From positions 33,968,001-34,032,000 of the forward strand of contig BSWB01000006.1 of NCBI GenBank assembly GCA_033239125.1: 64,000 nt of DNA, read 5' to 3'. A program made the position numbers and the translations under genes. Shown one piece after another: positions 22,107 through 34,201 of this stretch. Below the pieces are notes generated by a model. That model worked only from the letters and a program-made list of their open reading frames with translations. It was not told the DNA's origin and did not search any database. The DNA is from Fagopyrum homotropicum. Its lineage: Eukaryota; Streptophyta; Magnoliopsida; Caryophyllales; Polygonaceae. How positions within the stretch are numbered: position 1 is the stretch's first letter; every line of letters starts with the position of its first letter.

Positions 22107-24898
22107 TGTAATGCCCTGAAAATTTATTTTCCGTTTAAAACCGATCAAACCGGATTTCGATCCGCTAACCTCTCCTCATTTTAGAGAACGTGTTACCTTA
22201 TAAAAATTTTATCAAAGTTCTATCATTTAATGTAACTTAATTCACATAAAAAAATAAATATGTAAATTGAGTAACAATTCCGTATGATTGAAAGACGAAG
22301 AGTAGTCCCGTACAATTTAACCACTCATTTAATAGCTATCTAGATGAGCTGGCCCATCGGTTTAAGCCCAGTATTTCAGCCCAGCCCAAAACTTACCTTA
22401 CCCTAATTGCTGAAGAATTAACCTAATTCATTAACTTAAACTAATCTAATAACCTCACCTAATCAAAAACCGTACCAACCTTTACGACTCTCGCCGCACG
22501 ACTGAGACAAACCAGAAGACGCCGCACAGCCGAGAAGAATCGGAACCAGCACCGGCGCTCTCCACCGCGACTGCAAGCCGGCAGTGGTGACGACGAGGAC
22601 CGAGCGACGAGCAGCAGCACTCCCAGACAGCCGACGCCGCACCAACCGTCTTCAACAACGACTACAACGACGCTGCACTTCAGACGTCTTCAACTAGCGG
22701 TCGAACGGAACCAGTAGCCAACCTGCGACAGTGCCGGAGCCAAGATCGGACCCTTCGACCTTCTGTATAAACGAGTTAACCGGTAAAGTCTTATCCTTCC
22801 TTTCGAGTCACCTCGTTTCCGTCTACGCTGCTGAACTATAAACCTCTTCGCACACCAGGCCAGCGAGTAGCGACTCTTCCAGCCAGAACCGCAAACGTGC
22901 AGAACATACAACCTTGGCCAAACGAACCCGGCTGAAGAGAAGGGTCATCACGAGCCATGCCGGACTGCTTCCCTTCTCGCCTCGTCATGGGGCTGCTACA
23001 GACAAGGGTTGGGTGAGCTTCTGCACTACCACTTGCTACTCTTTCTGTACTGTTTTAAGATTTTCAGCAACCTAAGTTTTTCTAGTATAAAATATTGAGG
23101 TGTTTGCTGAGTTTTCGAATGTGAAGAACAGTCAACTTCAGCCCCAGTTTTGGGTAGGTTAGACTCCACCTTTAATGCTGATTTTCGGATATGTTTTAGT
23201 CGATATTGTATAGTATAGCATACTAAAATTTGAGAGGAATCAGAGCTACGGTTTGAGAGTTATGGTGTTCCAAAGTTGACGCCTCATGCAGTTTTTATAT
23301 ATGTGCTGAGTGTTGGGGAAAACAGCAAGTGATGCTGTCTTGTGAGATGGTTTTGAATAAGCTCTTGTTCTCCGTTGAACTTGAATTTTGGATATGATAT
23401 AGTTGACATATTGTTGTAGAACATATTAAAATTTGAGAGGAATCCAGCGAGTGGTTTGGGATTTATGATTTTTCCAAGTTTGAGTCGTAAGAAGTTTTTC
23501 TGTTGTGCTGAAATTCGGTTTTGTGAGATAGTTTTAAATAGTATTTTGATCTCCTTTGCAGCTGAATTTTGGATATATTATAGATAAGATTTTATAGTAG
23601 AACATATCAAAATTTGGGATAAATCCAGCGAGTAGTTTAGGAGTTATGATTTTTCAAATGTGTGCTGTTTGTTAAGTGTTGTAACCAACTTTAGAAATTT
23701 TTGTAGAAGCGATGCTTTAACAGTTTTAAGAAATTCTTTCTCCTATGAGTAGATGGGATATCATAGATGATCTAGGGAATTATTTCGGAATTTTTATAAG
23801 ATTATTCGAATTTTATATTTGAAGTTGTAGTTGGACTTTAGTGACTTTTCGGGAAATAGAAATGGGTAGTTTTTCTAGTTGTTACCTAAAATCATCCTAG
23901 GGAGTAGAATATGGTCAGTTAGCCTCAAATTATAATTTAAGTACATATCCCGAGTTTTTGGAAGTTTCGGGACCAAGGGTAAAATAGTCATTTTACCATA
24001 AATTGGTACTGTATTAAATCATGTTCTAATAGGATCTACTACCTTAGAAGTCTTAGACTTCTAACTACCTAAAAAGTGTGCTGACACACTTGCCTCCTTT
24101 GACAGGCAACCGAATTATACAATAACAAATTGAGTTGTGATTAAGAGAATCGAGATCTAATTCTGGTAAGTCCACGGACTTACTTAGCTGACTTATTGTA
24201 TGAGTGTAATGTGTATGAGTGGTGTTTGTTAGTTTTTATAAATAACAAAACCGGATTAGGCCGACTTTATTATTTACATAATTGACCCAAGTGTATGATA
24301 ACGGGTCGTGACATCATCTGCCTAGCTCTTGCGAGAGTCTAGGAGGTTCCCTGCGACCAGCCTAGTCCGGTAGATGGTCAGATGCATTAGTACCATTCCG
24401 CGTTGGTAAACGGGGACAGGGGCGAGGTTTGGGAATCCCTCGTGTCACAAAATAAGTATCATTAGTAATGACCTATCACCTAATTAAAGATAATAAAAGG
24501 ATTGAGTGTTGCATGTTGATTGTGTATGATGTGTGATTGTGCTTTTACCTTTATACTTATGCATAGAATGTTAGCTAACGGTTTTATACCGCTTGTAGAT
24601 GCCTTGCAGGTTAAGACAGTTGTAAAAAGATCCGGAGGAAATGGTCAGCCGGGTCCACGTACTCATTTAGTTGGGGACGGGAATGTCTTATGTTCTTCAT
24701 ATATGTCGTTTTGGTACCTTTGCTTTGTAAGGCTGATACATAATTTTCATGTATATATTGTTTAAAGTTTTCTAATGTTTTTAATACTTTTGTGCCTTGT
24801 TGTAAGATCCAAGTTAAATTGTTGTCAAACTAAGGTCGAGACCCATTGTGAGGTCCTAACCAGTAGCTCCCCGAGTTCTTAGAATTTGAGGTGTTACA
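22107..24898 (+). repeat. 3' LTR of LTR element 1
   Basis: 2792 bp, starts TGTAATGCCC (one base different from the 5' LTR) and ends GTGTTACA. Same length as the 5' LTR, no large indels. Confidence 0.95.
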
Positions 24899-25496
24899 CT
24901 CTATATCTATTATTTTCTTACTTATTCAACTAGAATAATTCAAGCTAAATTAACTAAAATCTTACATAATTTAATTAAATCCAAACCAACTACTCCGTAT
25001 ATATACTTTATTTTAATAAAATATTATTTTATACTCCTTTTTAAGGATTTATCTTGGACATCTTGTTTGATTTGATTCATTATCATTGTATCCGCATTAT
25101 TCTCACCCTATATAATTTGAAATCTATGTCGTATCGATGAAGCGTATATATGATTTTTTTTGAAACTGATCTTTGGTGAATTTGTATTGTAGGTCAAATT
25201 GGATGAGTTTATTACAAGTTCAACAACTTGGGAAGATGGTGGACGCAATGAAGATCTACCGGAGGAAAACACCTTTTTTATATTTGTTTCTTTATCAAAT
25301 CATCTTCCTCGTAAGCATTTTTCTGCCACGATCTACCTATATTACTCTAGGATTCATTCTACTCGTGTTTGATTATTTATTTCTACGTGGCTGTGATTAT
25401 TGGTGACATGTATACCCATCTAATTTCTATAATACAAATATGTGATCATCATCATCATCAATTCTTCCTTTTGTTTCTTCACATGCACATAAGTAA

Positions 25497-25614
25497 CTTT
25501 GATTGACATGATTCATTTGTGTGAAAGCTCTCTTGAGCAACCGATAGTGTTCTTTAGAAAGATGAAGCTTCTTACGAAGAGGAATCAATCCAGCACCGTC
25601 ATCTTGATCCTCTA
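25497..25614 (-). pseudogene. HD-Zip II-like homeodomain fragment, unit 3
   Basis: Minus strand: EDQDDGAGLIPLRKKLHLSK, then EHYRLLKRAFTQMNHVNQ. Compared with unit 2 it keeps LL (as homeodomain helix 1 would) but has H in KKLHLSK. It sits immediately upstream, on the opposite strand, of the left AAA arm. Confidence 0.55.
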
Positions 25615-26650
25615 TATCGGCGTTGGAAAATATGAAGACAAAACTCATGACATCGTGGGATGGGTTTACTACATACCGTAAGTTTCTCTTTTTTGATTTC
25701 ACACTTTAGTTCTTTTATGCCTTAATTCTGGCCTCTTTAGTTTATTGCAATAATGATATTTTGATTAATAGAGAATGCTCGAGTCATGATTCTCTTTAGT
25801 TTCACATGCGCATAAAATATTTGTTGTGGATGTTGTTTATAGTCTAGCTCACAAACTCAAACCTACTATCATATTAATTGATGAGGTTGATAGCTTTTTG
25901 AAGAAACGTCGCAACTCGGCGACAACCTTTGTTGATTTATCTCATAATTCTCACTATTTTATTTTTATTACAAAAACACTTTTGTCCCTAAATATTAAAT
26001 GCACAATCTTGGTTGCCTCAGTTTGCCTTGGTAAGGTACGAAACTAGTCACAAAGAAACATAAAAAAAAAAGTATGACAAAATATATGGGAAAAAGTTGG
26101 TTATTCCTATAGAGGTTGTATCTTAGAAAAATGATACAACCTCAAATGAAATAGACAACTTTTTCTCACATATTTTGTCATACTTTTGTTTATGTTTCTT
26201 TGTGATTGCTTTCGGACCTTACCAAGGCAAACTGAGGCAACAAAGATTGGACATTCAATATTTAGAGACAAAAGTGTTTTTGTAATAAAAAGAAAATAAT
26301 GAGATTTATGAGATAAATCAGCAAAGGTTGAGGCTGACTTGCGACGTTGCCTCAAAAAGCTATCAACCTCATCAATGAATATGATAGTAGGTTCAAGTTT
26401 GTGAGCTAGGCTAAAAACAACATCCACAACAAATAATTCATGCGCATGTGAAACTAAAGAGATCCATCACTCGAGCATTCTCTATAAATCAAAATATCAT
26501 TATTGTAATAAACTAAAGATGTCATAATAAAGGCATAAAATAACTGAAATACGAAATCAAAAAAGAGAAACTTCCAGTATGTAGTAAACCCATCACACGA
26601 TGCCATGAATTTTGTCTTCATATTTTCAAACTCCGATATGGAGGCGTCCC
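25605..26650. pseudogene. AAA-ATPase-derived inverted repeat P3
   Basis: Left Walker B segment (plus) up to 26047 with FLKKRR in place of FLRQRR. Right segment (minus) 26107-26427 with IFIDEVDSFLRQRR, followed on the minus-strand 5' side by MKTKFMASCDGF (26454-26660). Hinge stem 26113-26122 / 26133-26142. Confidence 0.8.
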
Positions 26651-27555
26651 GTAACGTCAACCATAATAGGTTTCAAAAACGACAACAACATGTGAGTCAA
26701 ACTTGAGGCCAACAAACTCAAAGTTCAGAAATATAAATCACCAACCCAAAAAATATAAGCTAAAAGCTAGGAACAAGTTGTAGAGAAAATGAATTAGAAA
26801 AAATGATAATCTAATCTCTATATCTATTATTTTCTTACTTATTCAACCAGAATAATTCAAGCTAAATTAACTAAACTCTTACATAATTTAATTAAATCCA
26901 AACCAACTACTCAGTATATATATTTTAATTAAATAAAATATCATTTTATACTCCTTTTTAAGGATTTATCTTGAAAATCTTGTTTGATTTGATTCATTAT
27001 CGTTGTATCCGCATTAGTCTTTCTCTATATATTTTGAAATCTATGTCGTATCGTTGAAGTGTATATATGATTTTTTTGAAATGGTCTTTGGTGAATTTGT
27101 ATTGTAGGTCAAGTTGGACGAGTTTATTACAAGTTCAACAACTTAGGAAGATGGTGGACGAAATGAAGATCTACCGGAGGGGAACAACTTTTTTTTTTAT
27201 TTCTTAATCAAATCATCTTCCTCGTAAGCATTTTTCTTCCACGATCTACCTATAATACTCTAGGATCCATTCTACTCGTGTTTGATTATTTATTTCTATG
27301 TGGATGTGATTATTGGTGACATATATACCCATCTAATTTCTATAAGGATGAGTTGGCTAAGTAGACACTTTTTGTCTATTGTAGTATAAAGTAGGCCCTT
27401 TTTGTATCTTGTAGACAAACTAGGCCCCTCTCATTTATTAATAAAGATTAATTGAAAGGGTTAATTAGTTATTTTAATATAACTGAGTCCAAGCCCAATT
27501 TCAATTGAAGATCAGTAGGCCCAATATGAGTTACATAAGTCGTCCAGGCCCAATC

Positions 27556-27877
27556 CGAGTTACATAAGTCGTCCAATTCGAGTTACATAAGTCGTCCAAT
27601 TCGAGTTACATAAGTCGTCCAATTCGAGTTACATAAGTCGTCCAATTCGAGTTACATAAGTCGTCCAATTCGAGTTACATAAGTCGTCCAATTCGAGTTA
27701 CATAAGTCGTCCAATTCGAGTTACATAAGTCGTCCAATTCGAGTTACATAAGTCGTCCAATTCGAGTTACATAAGTCGTCCAATTCGAGTTACATAAGTC
27801 GTCCAATTCGAGTTACATAAGTCGTCCAATTCGAGTTACATAAGTCGTCCAATTCGAGTTACATAAGTCGTCCATTA
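27556..27877 (+). repeat. 23-bp tandem repeat, 14 copies
   Basis: Unit CGAGTTACATAAGTCGTCCA plus ATT, starting every 23 bp from 27556 to 27855 with almost no variation. Looser versions lie just left (27523) and GAGTTACA reappears at about 28116. The uniformity points to recent expansion inside the MULE. Confidence 0.95.
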
Positions 27878-27896
27878 CAAAATATTAATGTTGTTG

Positions 27897-27966
27897 CTAG
27901 TGAGTATCGAACTCTGAACGACTGCCCCTCCCTCCCACCCTTATACCAGCTGGACTAATTGAACTT
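27897..27966 (-). other. tRNA-like / SINE-like stretch
   Basis: On the minus strand a TTAGTCCAGCTGGTATAAGG stretch (A-box-like) is followed ~30 nt later by CAGAGTTCGATACTC (B-box-like). Spacing and boxes resemble a tRNA-derived promoter, but the cloverleaf stems are poor, so it is at most a relic. Confidence 0.35.
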
Positions 27967-28389
27967 CGTGTATTCTCTTGTTCATACACGGTACTAGTAC
28001 ATAATGCTTACTACACAATTTTAATACACAAGTTCAATTACACAATGTTAATACATAATTTTCATTTACACAAGTCCGTCGTTTACATGAGCCCGTCTTT
28101 GTTTCAAGCCCATTCGAGTTACACAAGCCCAATTATAACGGAAAAATATGTAGTCAATATGCCGTATTTATTAAATATGTAGTCAATATGCAGTATGTAT
28201 AAAATATGTAGTCAATATCCCGTATTTATAAAATATGTAGTCAATATCACGTATTTATAACTGCAAAAATTAAACTTTAGTTTTTTAATTTTGTAATTAT
28301 CCAGTTTGAGGCAATTTCGCAAATTTAAAAAATATGGGTCATAAATACAATTATAAACAAGGGAACTTTTTTGTAATTATGCCAACATT

Positions 28390-28970
28390 TTAAAATTGAA
28401 ATTAGGGTTTTCTGTTTTCTTGGGATTGCACTGCGGCTGCAACGAGAAATGTCCAGATCCGCCTCCAGGACTGCCTAGATCCGCCTCCAGGAGTGCACAA
28501 CGGTGGCTCGGTACTGCACAGTGGTGGCTCTGTTGGTCTATGCACGTGATTGGCAGGGCGGGGCTGTGCGGCGCAATGCCGGAGGACATTCATTGCCAAA
28601 GGGGGCTGGCGGCGGATCTGGGTTGGGCGGGGCTGCGCGGCGCGAGGCTGGGCGGCGGTGACATCGAGGGCTGTGCGGCACGAGGCAGGCTGCGGCGGGG
28701 TTGTGCGGCGCGAGGCGGGCCGCGGCGAGGCGGGTTGCGGCGAGTTTGGGCGGCACGAACCGGATGAAAGTCGTTGTCGAAGGGCTGTGCGACAGATCGG
28801 ATATGGGCGGGGCTGGTCGGGGCTGGGCAGCGCGGGGCTGGGCGGCGCGGAGCTGGGCGGCGCGGGGCTTTGCGGCGCGGGGCTGTGCGGCGACGACATC
28901 GAGAAGCAACGCCGACATCCTTCTTTGGAGAGGCGACAAACTACGAGAAACCCTAACTGGATGTGAAATC
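28390..28970 (+). other. GC-rich captured segment inside the MULE
   Basis: A sharp rise in GC content against AT-rich surroundings, with many GGGCGGCGCGGGG-type runs from 28560 to 28900. Long open frames exist on both strands only because stops are rare in this composition; they are low in complexity (Gly/Ala/Arg or Pro/Ala) and I name no protein. It begins near TTAGGGTTTT (28403) and ends near AAACCCTAA (28950), motifs common in plant 5' leaders. Confidence 0.5.
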
Positions 28971-29212
28971 TGAAGGTTGGATGATTTTATAGGATTATAT
29001 TTTACGTTTTCCCTTTATGCCCCTTGGATTAATTTATTTTTGATTTAAAAGTTTAGGCAAAAAATAGAGGGGCCTAGTTAGTCTACGTTAAACAAAAAGG
29101 GCCTTATTTAACCAATTTTCTCTTTCTATAATACAAATAAGTGATCATCATCATCATCATCATCATCATCGTAAATTCTTCCTTTTGTTTCTTCACATGC
29201 ACATAAGTAACT

Positions 29213-29330
29213 TTGATTGACATGATTCATTTTTGCGAAAGCTCTCTTGAGCAACCGATAATGTTCTTTAGAAAGACGACGCTTCTTACGAAGAGGAATC
29301 AATCCACCACCGTCATCGTGATCCTGTATA
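29213..29330 (-). pseudogene. HD-Zip II-like homeodomain fragment, unit 4
   Basis: Minus strand: DHDDGGGLIPLRKKRRLSK, then EHYRLLKRAFAKMNHVNQ. The best-preserved acidic-Gly lead of the set; KKRRLSK replaces KKLRLSK. The following GAT/CAT run is longest here and encodes nine Asp. Confidence 0.55.
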
Positions 29331-30365
29331 TCGGTGTTGGAAAATATGAAGACAAAATTCATGGCATCGTGATATGGGTTTACTACACACGGTAAGTTTC
29401 TCTTTTTTGATTTCACACTTTTGTTATTTTATGCCTTTGTTCTGGCCTCTTTAGTTTATTGCAATAATGATATTTTTATTTATAGAGAATGCTCAAGTCA
29501 TGGTTCGCTTTAGTTTCACATGCGCATAAATTATTTGTTGTTGATGTTGTTTATAGTATAGCTCGCAAACTCAAACCTACTATCATATTAATTGATGAGG
29601 TTGATAGCTTTTTGAGGAAACGTCGCAACTCGGCCACAACCTTTGTTGATTTATCTCATAATTTTCCCTATTTTCTTTTTATTACAAAATCACTTTTGTC
29701 CCTAAATATTGAATGCCCAATCTTTGTTGCCTCAGTTTGCCATGGTAAGGTCCGAAACCAGTCACAAAGAAACATAAAAAAAGTATGACAAAATATATGG
29801 GAAAAAGTTAGTTATTCGTATAGAGGTTGTATCTTAGAAAAAATGATACAACCTCAAATGAAATAGACAACTTTTTCTCACATATTTTGTCATACTTTTG
29901 TTTATGTTTTTTTGTGATTGCTTTCGGACCTTACCAAGGCAAACTGAGGCAACAAAGATTGGGCATTCAATATTTAGAGACAAAAGTGTTTTTGTAATAA
30001 AAAGAAAATAATGAGATTTATGAGATAAATCAGCAAAGGTTGAGGCCGACTTGCGACGTTGCCTCAAAAAGCTACCAACCTCATCAATGAATATGATAGT
30101 AGGTTCGAGTTTGTGAGCTAGATTAAAAACAACATCCACAACAAATAATTCATGCGCATGTGAAACTAAAGAGATCCATCACTCGAGCATTCTCTATAAA
30201 TCAAAATATCATTCTTGCAATAAACTAAAGAGGTCAGAAGAAATGAATAAAATAACTGAAGTACGAAATCAAAAAAGAGAAACTTCCAGTATGTAGGAAA
30301 CCCATCCCACGATGCCATGAATTTTGTCTTCATATTTTCCAACTCCGATATGGAGGCGTCCCGTA
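29325..30365. pseudogene. AAA-ATPase-derived inverted repeat P4
   Basis: Left (plus) Walker B segment 29489-29788 (ILIDEVDSFLRKRR), right (minus) 29834-30139 (IFIDEVGSFLRQRR, with D to G in the DEVD motif), and MKTKFMASWDGFPT at 30166-30372 (minus). Hinge stem 29823-29832 / 29845-29854. Confidence 0.8.
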
Positions 30366-31126
30366 ACGTCAACCATAATAGGTTTCAAAAACGATAACAA
30401 CATCTGAGTCAAACTTGAGGCCAACAACATCAAAATTTAGAAACACAAATCACCAACCCAAAAGATATAGGGTAAAAGATAGGAACAAGTTGTAGAGAAA
30501 ATGAATTAGAAAAAATGATAATCTAATCTCTATATCTATTGTTTTCTTACTTATTCAACCAGAATAATTCAAGTTAAATTAACTAAACTCTTACATAATT
30601 TAATTAAATCCAAACCAACTACTCAGTATATATACTTTAATTAAATAAAATATAATTTTATAGTCCTTTTTTAAGATTTATCTTGAACATCTTGTTTGAT
30701 TTGATTCATTATCGTTGTATCCGCATTAGTCTTTCTCTATATATTTTGAAATCTATGTCGTATCGATGAAGCGTATATATGATTTTTTGAAACTGATCTT
30801 TTTTGAATTTGTATTGTAGGTCAAGTTGGACGAGTTTATTACAAGTTCAACAACTTGGGAAGATGCTTGGCGCAATGAAGATCTACCGGAGGAAAACAAC
30901 TCTCTTTATTTATTTCTTAATCAAATCATCTTCCTAGTAAACATTTTTCTTCCACGATCTACCTATAATACTCTAGGATCCATTATTCTCGTGGTTGATT
31001 ATTTATTTCTACGTGGCTGTGATTATTGGTGACATGCATACCCTTCTAATTAATTTCTATAATTCAAATATGTGATCATCATCGTCATCAATTCTTCCTT
31101 TTGTTTTTTCACATGCGCATAAGTAA

Positions 31127-31243
31127 CTTTGATAGACATGATTCTTTTTTACGAAAGCTCTCTTGAGCAATCGATAACGTTCTTTAGAAAGACGAAGCTT
31201 CTTACAAAGAGGAATCAATCCACCACCGTCATCGTGATCCTCT
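31127..31243 (-). pseudogene. HD-Zip II-like homeodomain fragment, unit 5
   Basis: Minus strand: DHDDGGGLIPLCKKLRLSK, then ERYRLLKRAFVKKNHVYQ. It has R to C at the first basic position, shared with unit 6, which suggests units 5 and 6 are the closest relatives. Confidence 0.5.
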
Positions 31244-32275
31244 ATATCGGTGTTGGAAAATATGAAGACAAAATTCATGGCATCGTGGGATGGGTTTACT
31301 ACACACCGTAAGTTTCTTTTTTTAAGATTTCACACTTTAGTTATTTTATGCCTTTCTTCTGGCCTCTTTAGTTTATTGCAATAATGATATTTTGATTTAT
31401 AGAGAATGCTCGAGTCATGGTTCTTTTTAGTTTCACATGCGCATAAATTATTTGTTGTGGATGTTGTTTATAGTCTAGCTCACAAACTCAAACCTACTAT
31501 CATATTAATTGATAAGGTTGATAGCTTTTTCAGGAATCGTCGCAACTCGGCCACAACCTATGTTGATTTATCTCATAATTCTCACTATTTTCTTTTTATT
31601 ACAAAATCACTTTTGTCCCTAAATATTGAATGCCCAATCTTTGTTGCCTCAGTTTGCCTTGGTAAGGTCCGAAACCGGTCACAAAGAAACATAAAAAAAG
31701 TATGACAAAATATATGGGAAAAAGTTGGTTATTCCTATAGAGGTTGTATCTTAGAAAAAATGATACAACCTCAAATAAAATAGACAACTTTTTCTCATAT
31801 ATTTTGTCATACTTTTGTTTATGTTTCTTTGTGATTGCTTTCGGATCTTACCAAGGCAAACTGAGGCAATAAAGATTGGACATTCAATATTTAGAGACAA
31901 AAATGTTTTTGTAATAAAAAGAAAATAATGAGATTTATGAGATAAATCAGCAAAGGTTGATGCCGACTTGTGATGTTGCCTCAAAAAGCTACCAACCTCA
32001 TCAATGAATATGATAGTAGGTTCGAGTTTGTTAGCTAGACAAAAACAACATCCACAAGAAATAATTCATGCGCATGTGAAACTAAAGAGATCCATCATCT
32101 CGAGAATTCTCTATAAATCAAAATATCATTATTGCAATAAACTAAAGAGGTCAGAAGAAATGCATAAAATAACTGAAGTACGAAATCGAAAAAGTGAAAC
32201 TTCCAGTATGTAGGAAACCCATCCCACAATGCCACGAATTTTGTCTTTATATTTTCCAACTCCGATATGGAGGCG
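31240..32275. pseudogene. AAA-ATPase-derived inverted repeat P5
   Basis: Left segment (plus) 31406-31705 reads ILIDKVDSFFRNRR, so the Walker B glutamate is K here. Right segment (minus) is broken by a stop upstream of residues QHHKSAS (31751-31984). Hinge stem 31741-31750 / 31762-31771. Confidence 0.8.
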
Positions 32276-32901
32276 TCCCGTAACGTCAACCACAATAGGT
32301 TTCAAAAACGACAACAAGATCTGAGTCCTACTAGAGGCCAAAAACATCAAGCTAAATTAACTAAACTCTTACATAATTTAATTAAATCCAAACCAACTAC
32401 TCCGTATATATACTTAATTAAACAAAATATTATTTTATACTCCTTTTTAAGGATTTATCTTGGAAATCTTGTTTGATTTGATTCATTATCGTTGTATCCG
32501 CATTAGTCTTTCTCTATATATTTTGAAATGTATGTCTTATCGATGAAGCGTATATATAATTTTTTTGAAATTGATCTTTTGTGAATTTGTATTGTAGGTC
32601 AAGTTGGAGGAGTTTATTACAAGTTCAACAACTTAGATATGGTTGACGCAATGAAGATCTACCGGAGGGAAACAACTTTCTTTATTTATTTCTTAATCAA
32701 ATCATCTTCCTCGTAATAATTTTTCTTCCACGATCTACCTATAATACTCTAGGATCCATTCTACTCGTGTTTGATTATTTATTTCTACGTGGGTGTGATT
32801 ATTGGTGACATGTATACCTTTATAATTTCTATAATTCAAATTTGCGATCATCATCATCTTCGTCAATTCTTCCTTTTGTTTTTTCACACGCGCATAAGTA
32901 A

Positions 32902-33007
32902 CTTTGATTGACATGATTCATTTTTGCGAAAGATCTCTTGAGCAATCGATAATGTTCTTTAGAAAGACGAAGCTTCTTACAAAGAGGAATCAATTCACCA
33001 CAATTAT
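32902..33007 (-). pseudogene. HD-Zip II-like homeodomain fragment, unit 6
   Basis: Minus strand: NNCGELIPLCKKLRLSK, then EHYRLLKRSFAKMNHVNQ. The acidic lead is cut by the solo LTR insertion at 33008. Confidence 0.5.
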
Positions 33008-34201
33008 TGTAACACCCCAAGTTTTCGGAACTCGGGGAGCTACTGGTTAGGACCTCACAGTGGGTCCCGACCTTAGTTTGACAACAACTTAACTAGATCT
33101 TAGAACAAGACACATATAAGGAAAACTGGAAATCATAAAATGTTTAACAATGTCATGAATGTGACCAGAAACTCTAACAACCGGTAATAATAATATCTCA
33201 CAATCTGAGAATATGAAAAAGTCATAACTGAAAGACCAACATAAAGAAAGGGCTACAACCCGTCTAAAGAAGTACGACACCCCGGTTGACCACGACCATC
33301 CAAATCACTCGGCATCCGCTCTAACCTATGGCAAGTCTAAACAACGATAAAACAGTTAACTAACTAATCAAATATAAGCAGAATAATAAATAGCACAAAC
33401 ACACATAAGGAAATATTATTTTCCATGTGGTAGATCCGTGTAGACTGGGCAACGAAGGAGGCGTCATACATGTGTACCGACTGCGCTGAACTTTTGGCGT
33501 GCACCTATCAGTGGTGGGTGACGGCTTCAACACTCTGCTCCGGAGGCGATCGAGGGGAAGAGGCGGAACCAGTCGGCTAGGGTTGTGAGATTGAGAGCGG
33601 GATAGGGCGATTGATTGCTGTGATGAGAATGATCCGCTGCAGAAGGAAGGAATGGGGACGCAATGTTGAATGTGGACGGAAGGTGGGGAACGTGAGGCTG
33701 CACCACTAAGGAAGTAACGCTGCTGCGTGATTTGCGGGAGCCGTTACATTGAAGATCTCTCCCTGCTCCAGGTCAGAACACATCGATCACAAGCAAGGAA
33801 GGAGGAGGAGGCCCGTCTGTTCTGGGCTGCGCATCTTGGGCTGGAGCGACAGAAGCTGTTGCGGATTTCTGGGCTAGCGGGATGTCTTCAGCAAGCAAAT
33901 AGACAAGGGAGTTGAGTTATCAAAAGTTGTCTGGGCCTTATCACAAGGTTGTCATGACCTTGCCACAAGGCTATCGGGCTTCGCCATGGCCTCGTCCCAG
34001 CTTTGTCATGGTCTCATCAAAAGACATCGATATAAAAACAACTAGGGTTTGTTATGTATATCATCATTTTACGTGAGTTTTAGTTTACATAAAATGATAA
34101 GATTTACGGTGATAGAACATTAGGTATCATGTACACGGATCATCGGGTCGAAAATTCGGTTTGACTCGGAAGTAAACGGAATTAAAATTCCGGATATTAC
34201 A
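33008..34201 (-). mobile_element. Solo LTR of a chromovirus-type element (1194 bp)
   Basis: Read on the minus strand it begins TGTAATATCCGG and ends GGGGTGTTACA. About 100 bp at its 3' end (GGTCGGGACCCACTGTGAGG and beyond) match the ends of the LTRs of elements 1 and 2. No interior or second LTR is present. Flanks ATTAT (33003-33007) and GTCAT (34202-34206) fit a 5-bp target duplication with two transitions. LTR-LTR recombination probably removed the rest. Confidence 0.8.

Larger units (their letters stand above)
15315..24898 (+). mobile_element. Non-autonomous chromovirus-type LTR retrotransposon 1 (9584 bp)
   Basis: Two 2792-bp LTRs (TGTAAT...GTTACA) flank a 4.0-kb interior. Target duplication CTCTA at 15310-15314 and 24899-24903. 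The PBS (TGGTATCAGAGC, initiator-Met tRNA type) and the PPT with its AAGTTTCGGGACGAAACTT hairpin match Ty3/gypsy chromoviruses of the Tekay kind. The interior has no gag or pol frame, so it is a large non-autonomous derivative. It inserted into the foldback array between units 2 and 3 before the large block was duplicated, since copy 2 has it at the same place (62351). Confidence 0.92.
24899..26815. repeat. Foldback array unit 3
   Basis: Begins with the right-hand CTCTA target duplication of LTR element 1. Complete 1.92-kb unit with the same module order as unit 2. The lead reads TTATTCAACTAG here, against ...ACCAG in other units. Confidence 0.85.
27346..29122. mobile_element. Mutator-like element with captured GC-rich cargo (1777 bp)
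   Basis: Flanked by a perfect 9-bp duplication TTTCTATAA (27337-27345 and 29123-29131), the size typical of MULEs. Related inverted ends: left GGATGAGTTGGCTAAGTAG..., right (reverse complement) GAGAAAATTGGTTAAATAAG..., both continuing to TTTTTGT and then a GTAGAC(A/T)AACTAGGCCC stretch. It has no transposase. Inside are a 23-bp tandem array, a tRNA-like stretch and a very GC-rich segment, which suits a Pack-MULE type carrier. Confidence 0.8.
26816..30526. repeat. Foldback array unit 4, split by a MULE
   Basis: The unit consists of 26816-27345 plus 29123-30526 (about 1.92 kb after removing the insert and one target duplication). The break is in the TTTCTATAATACAAATA stretch just before the CAT repeat. 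Confidence 0.85.
30527..32345. repeat. Foldback array unit 5
   Basis: About 1.82 kb. The right end is shortened: the usual tail after the right arm is deleted, so GCCAAAAACATCAAGCTAAA (32338 on) runs directly into unit 6. Confidence 0.8.

Noticed and set aside
27556..27877. CRISPR array
   Set aside because: Copies are directly abutting with no spacers, in a plant MULE; it is a tandem repeat.
28396..28973. Several overlapping proteins in the GC-rich segment
   Set aside because: Overlapping low-complexity Gly/Ala/Arg and Pro/Ala frames on both strands reflect composition, not coding.
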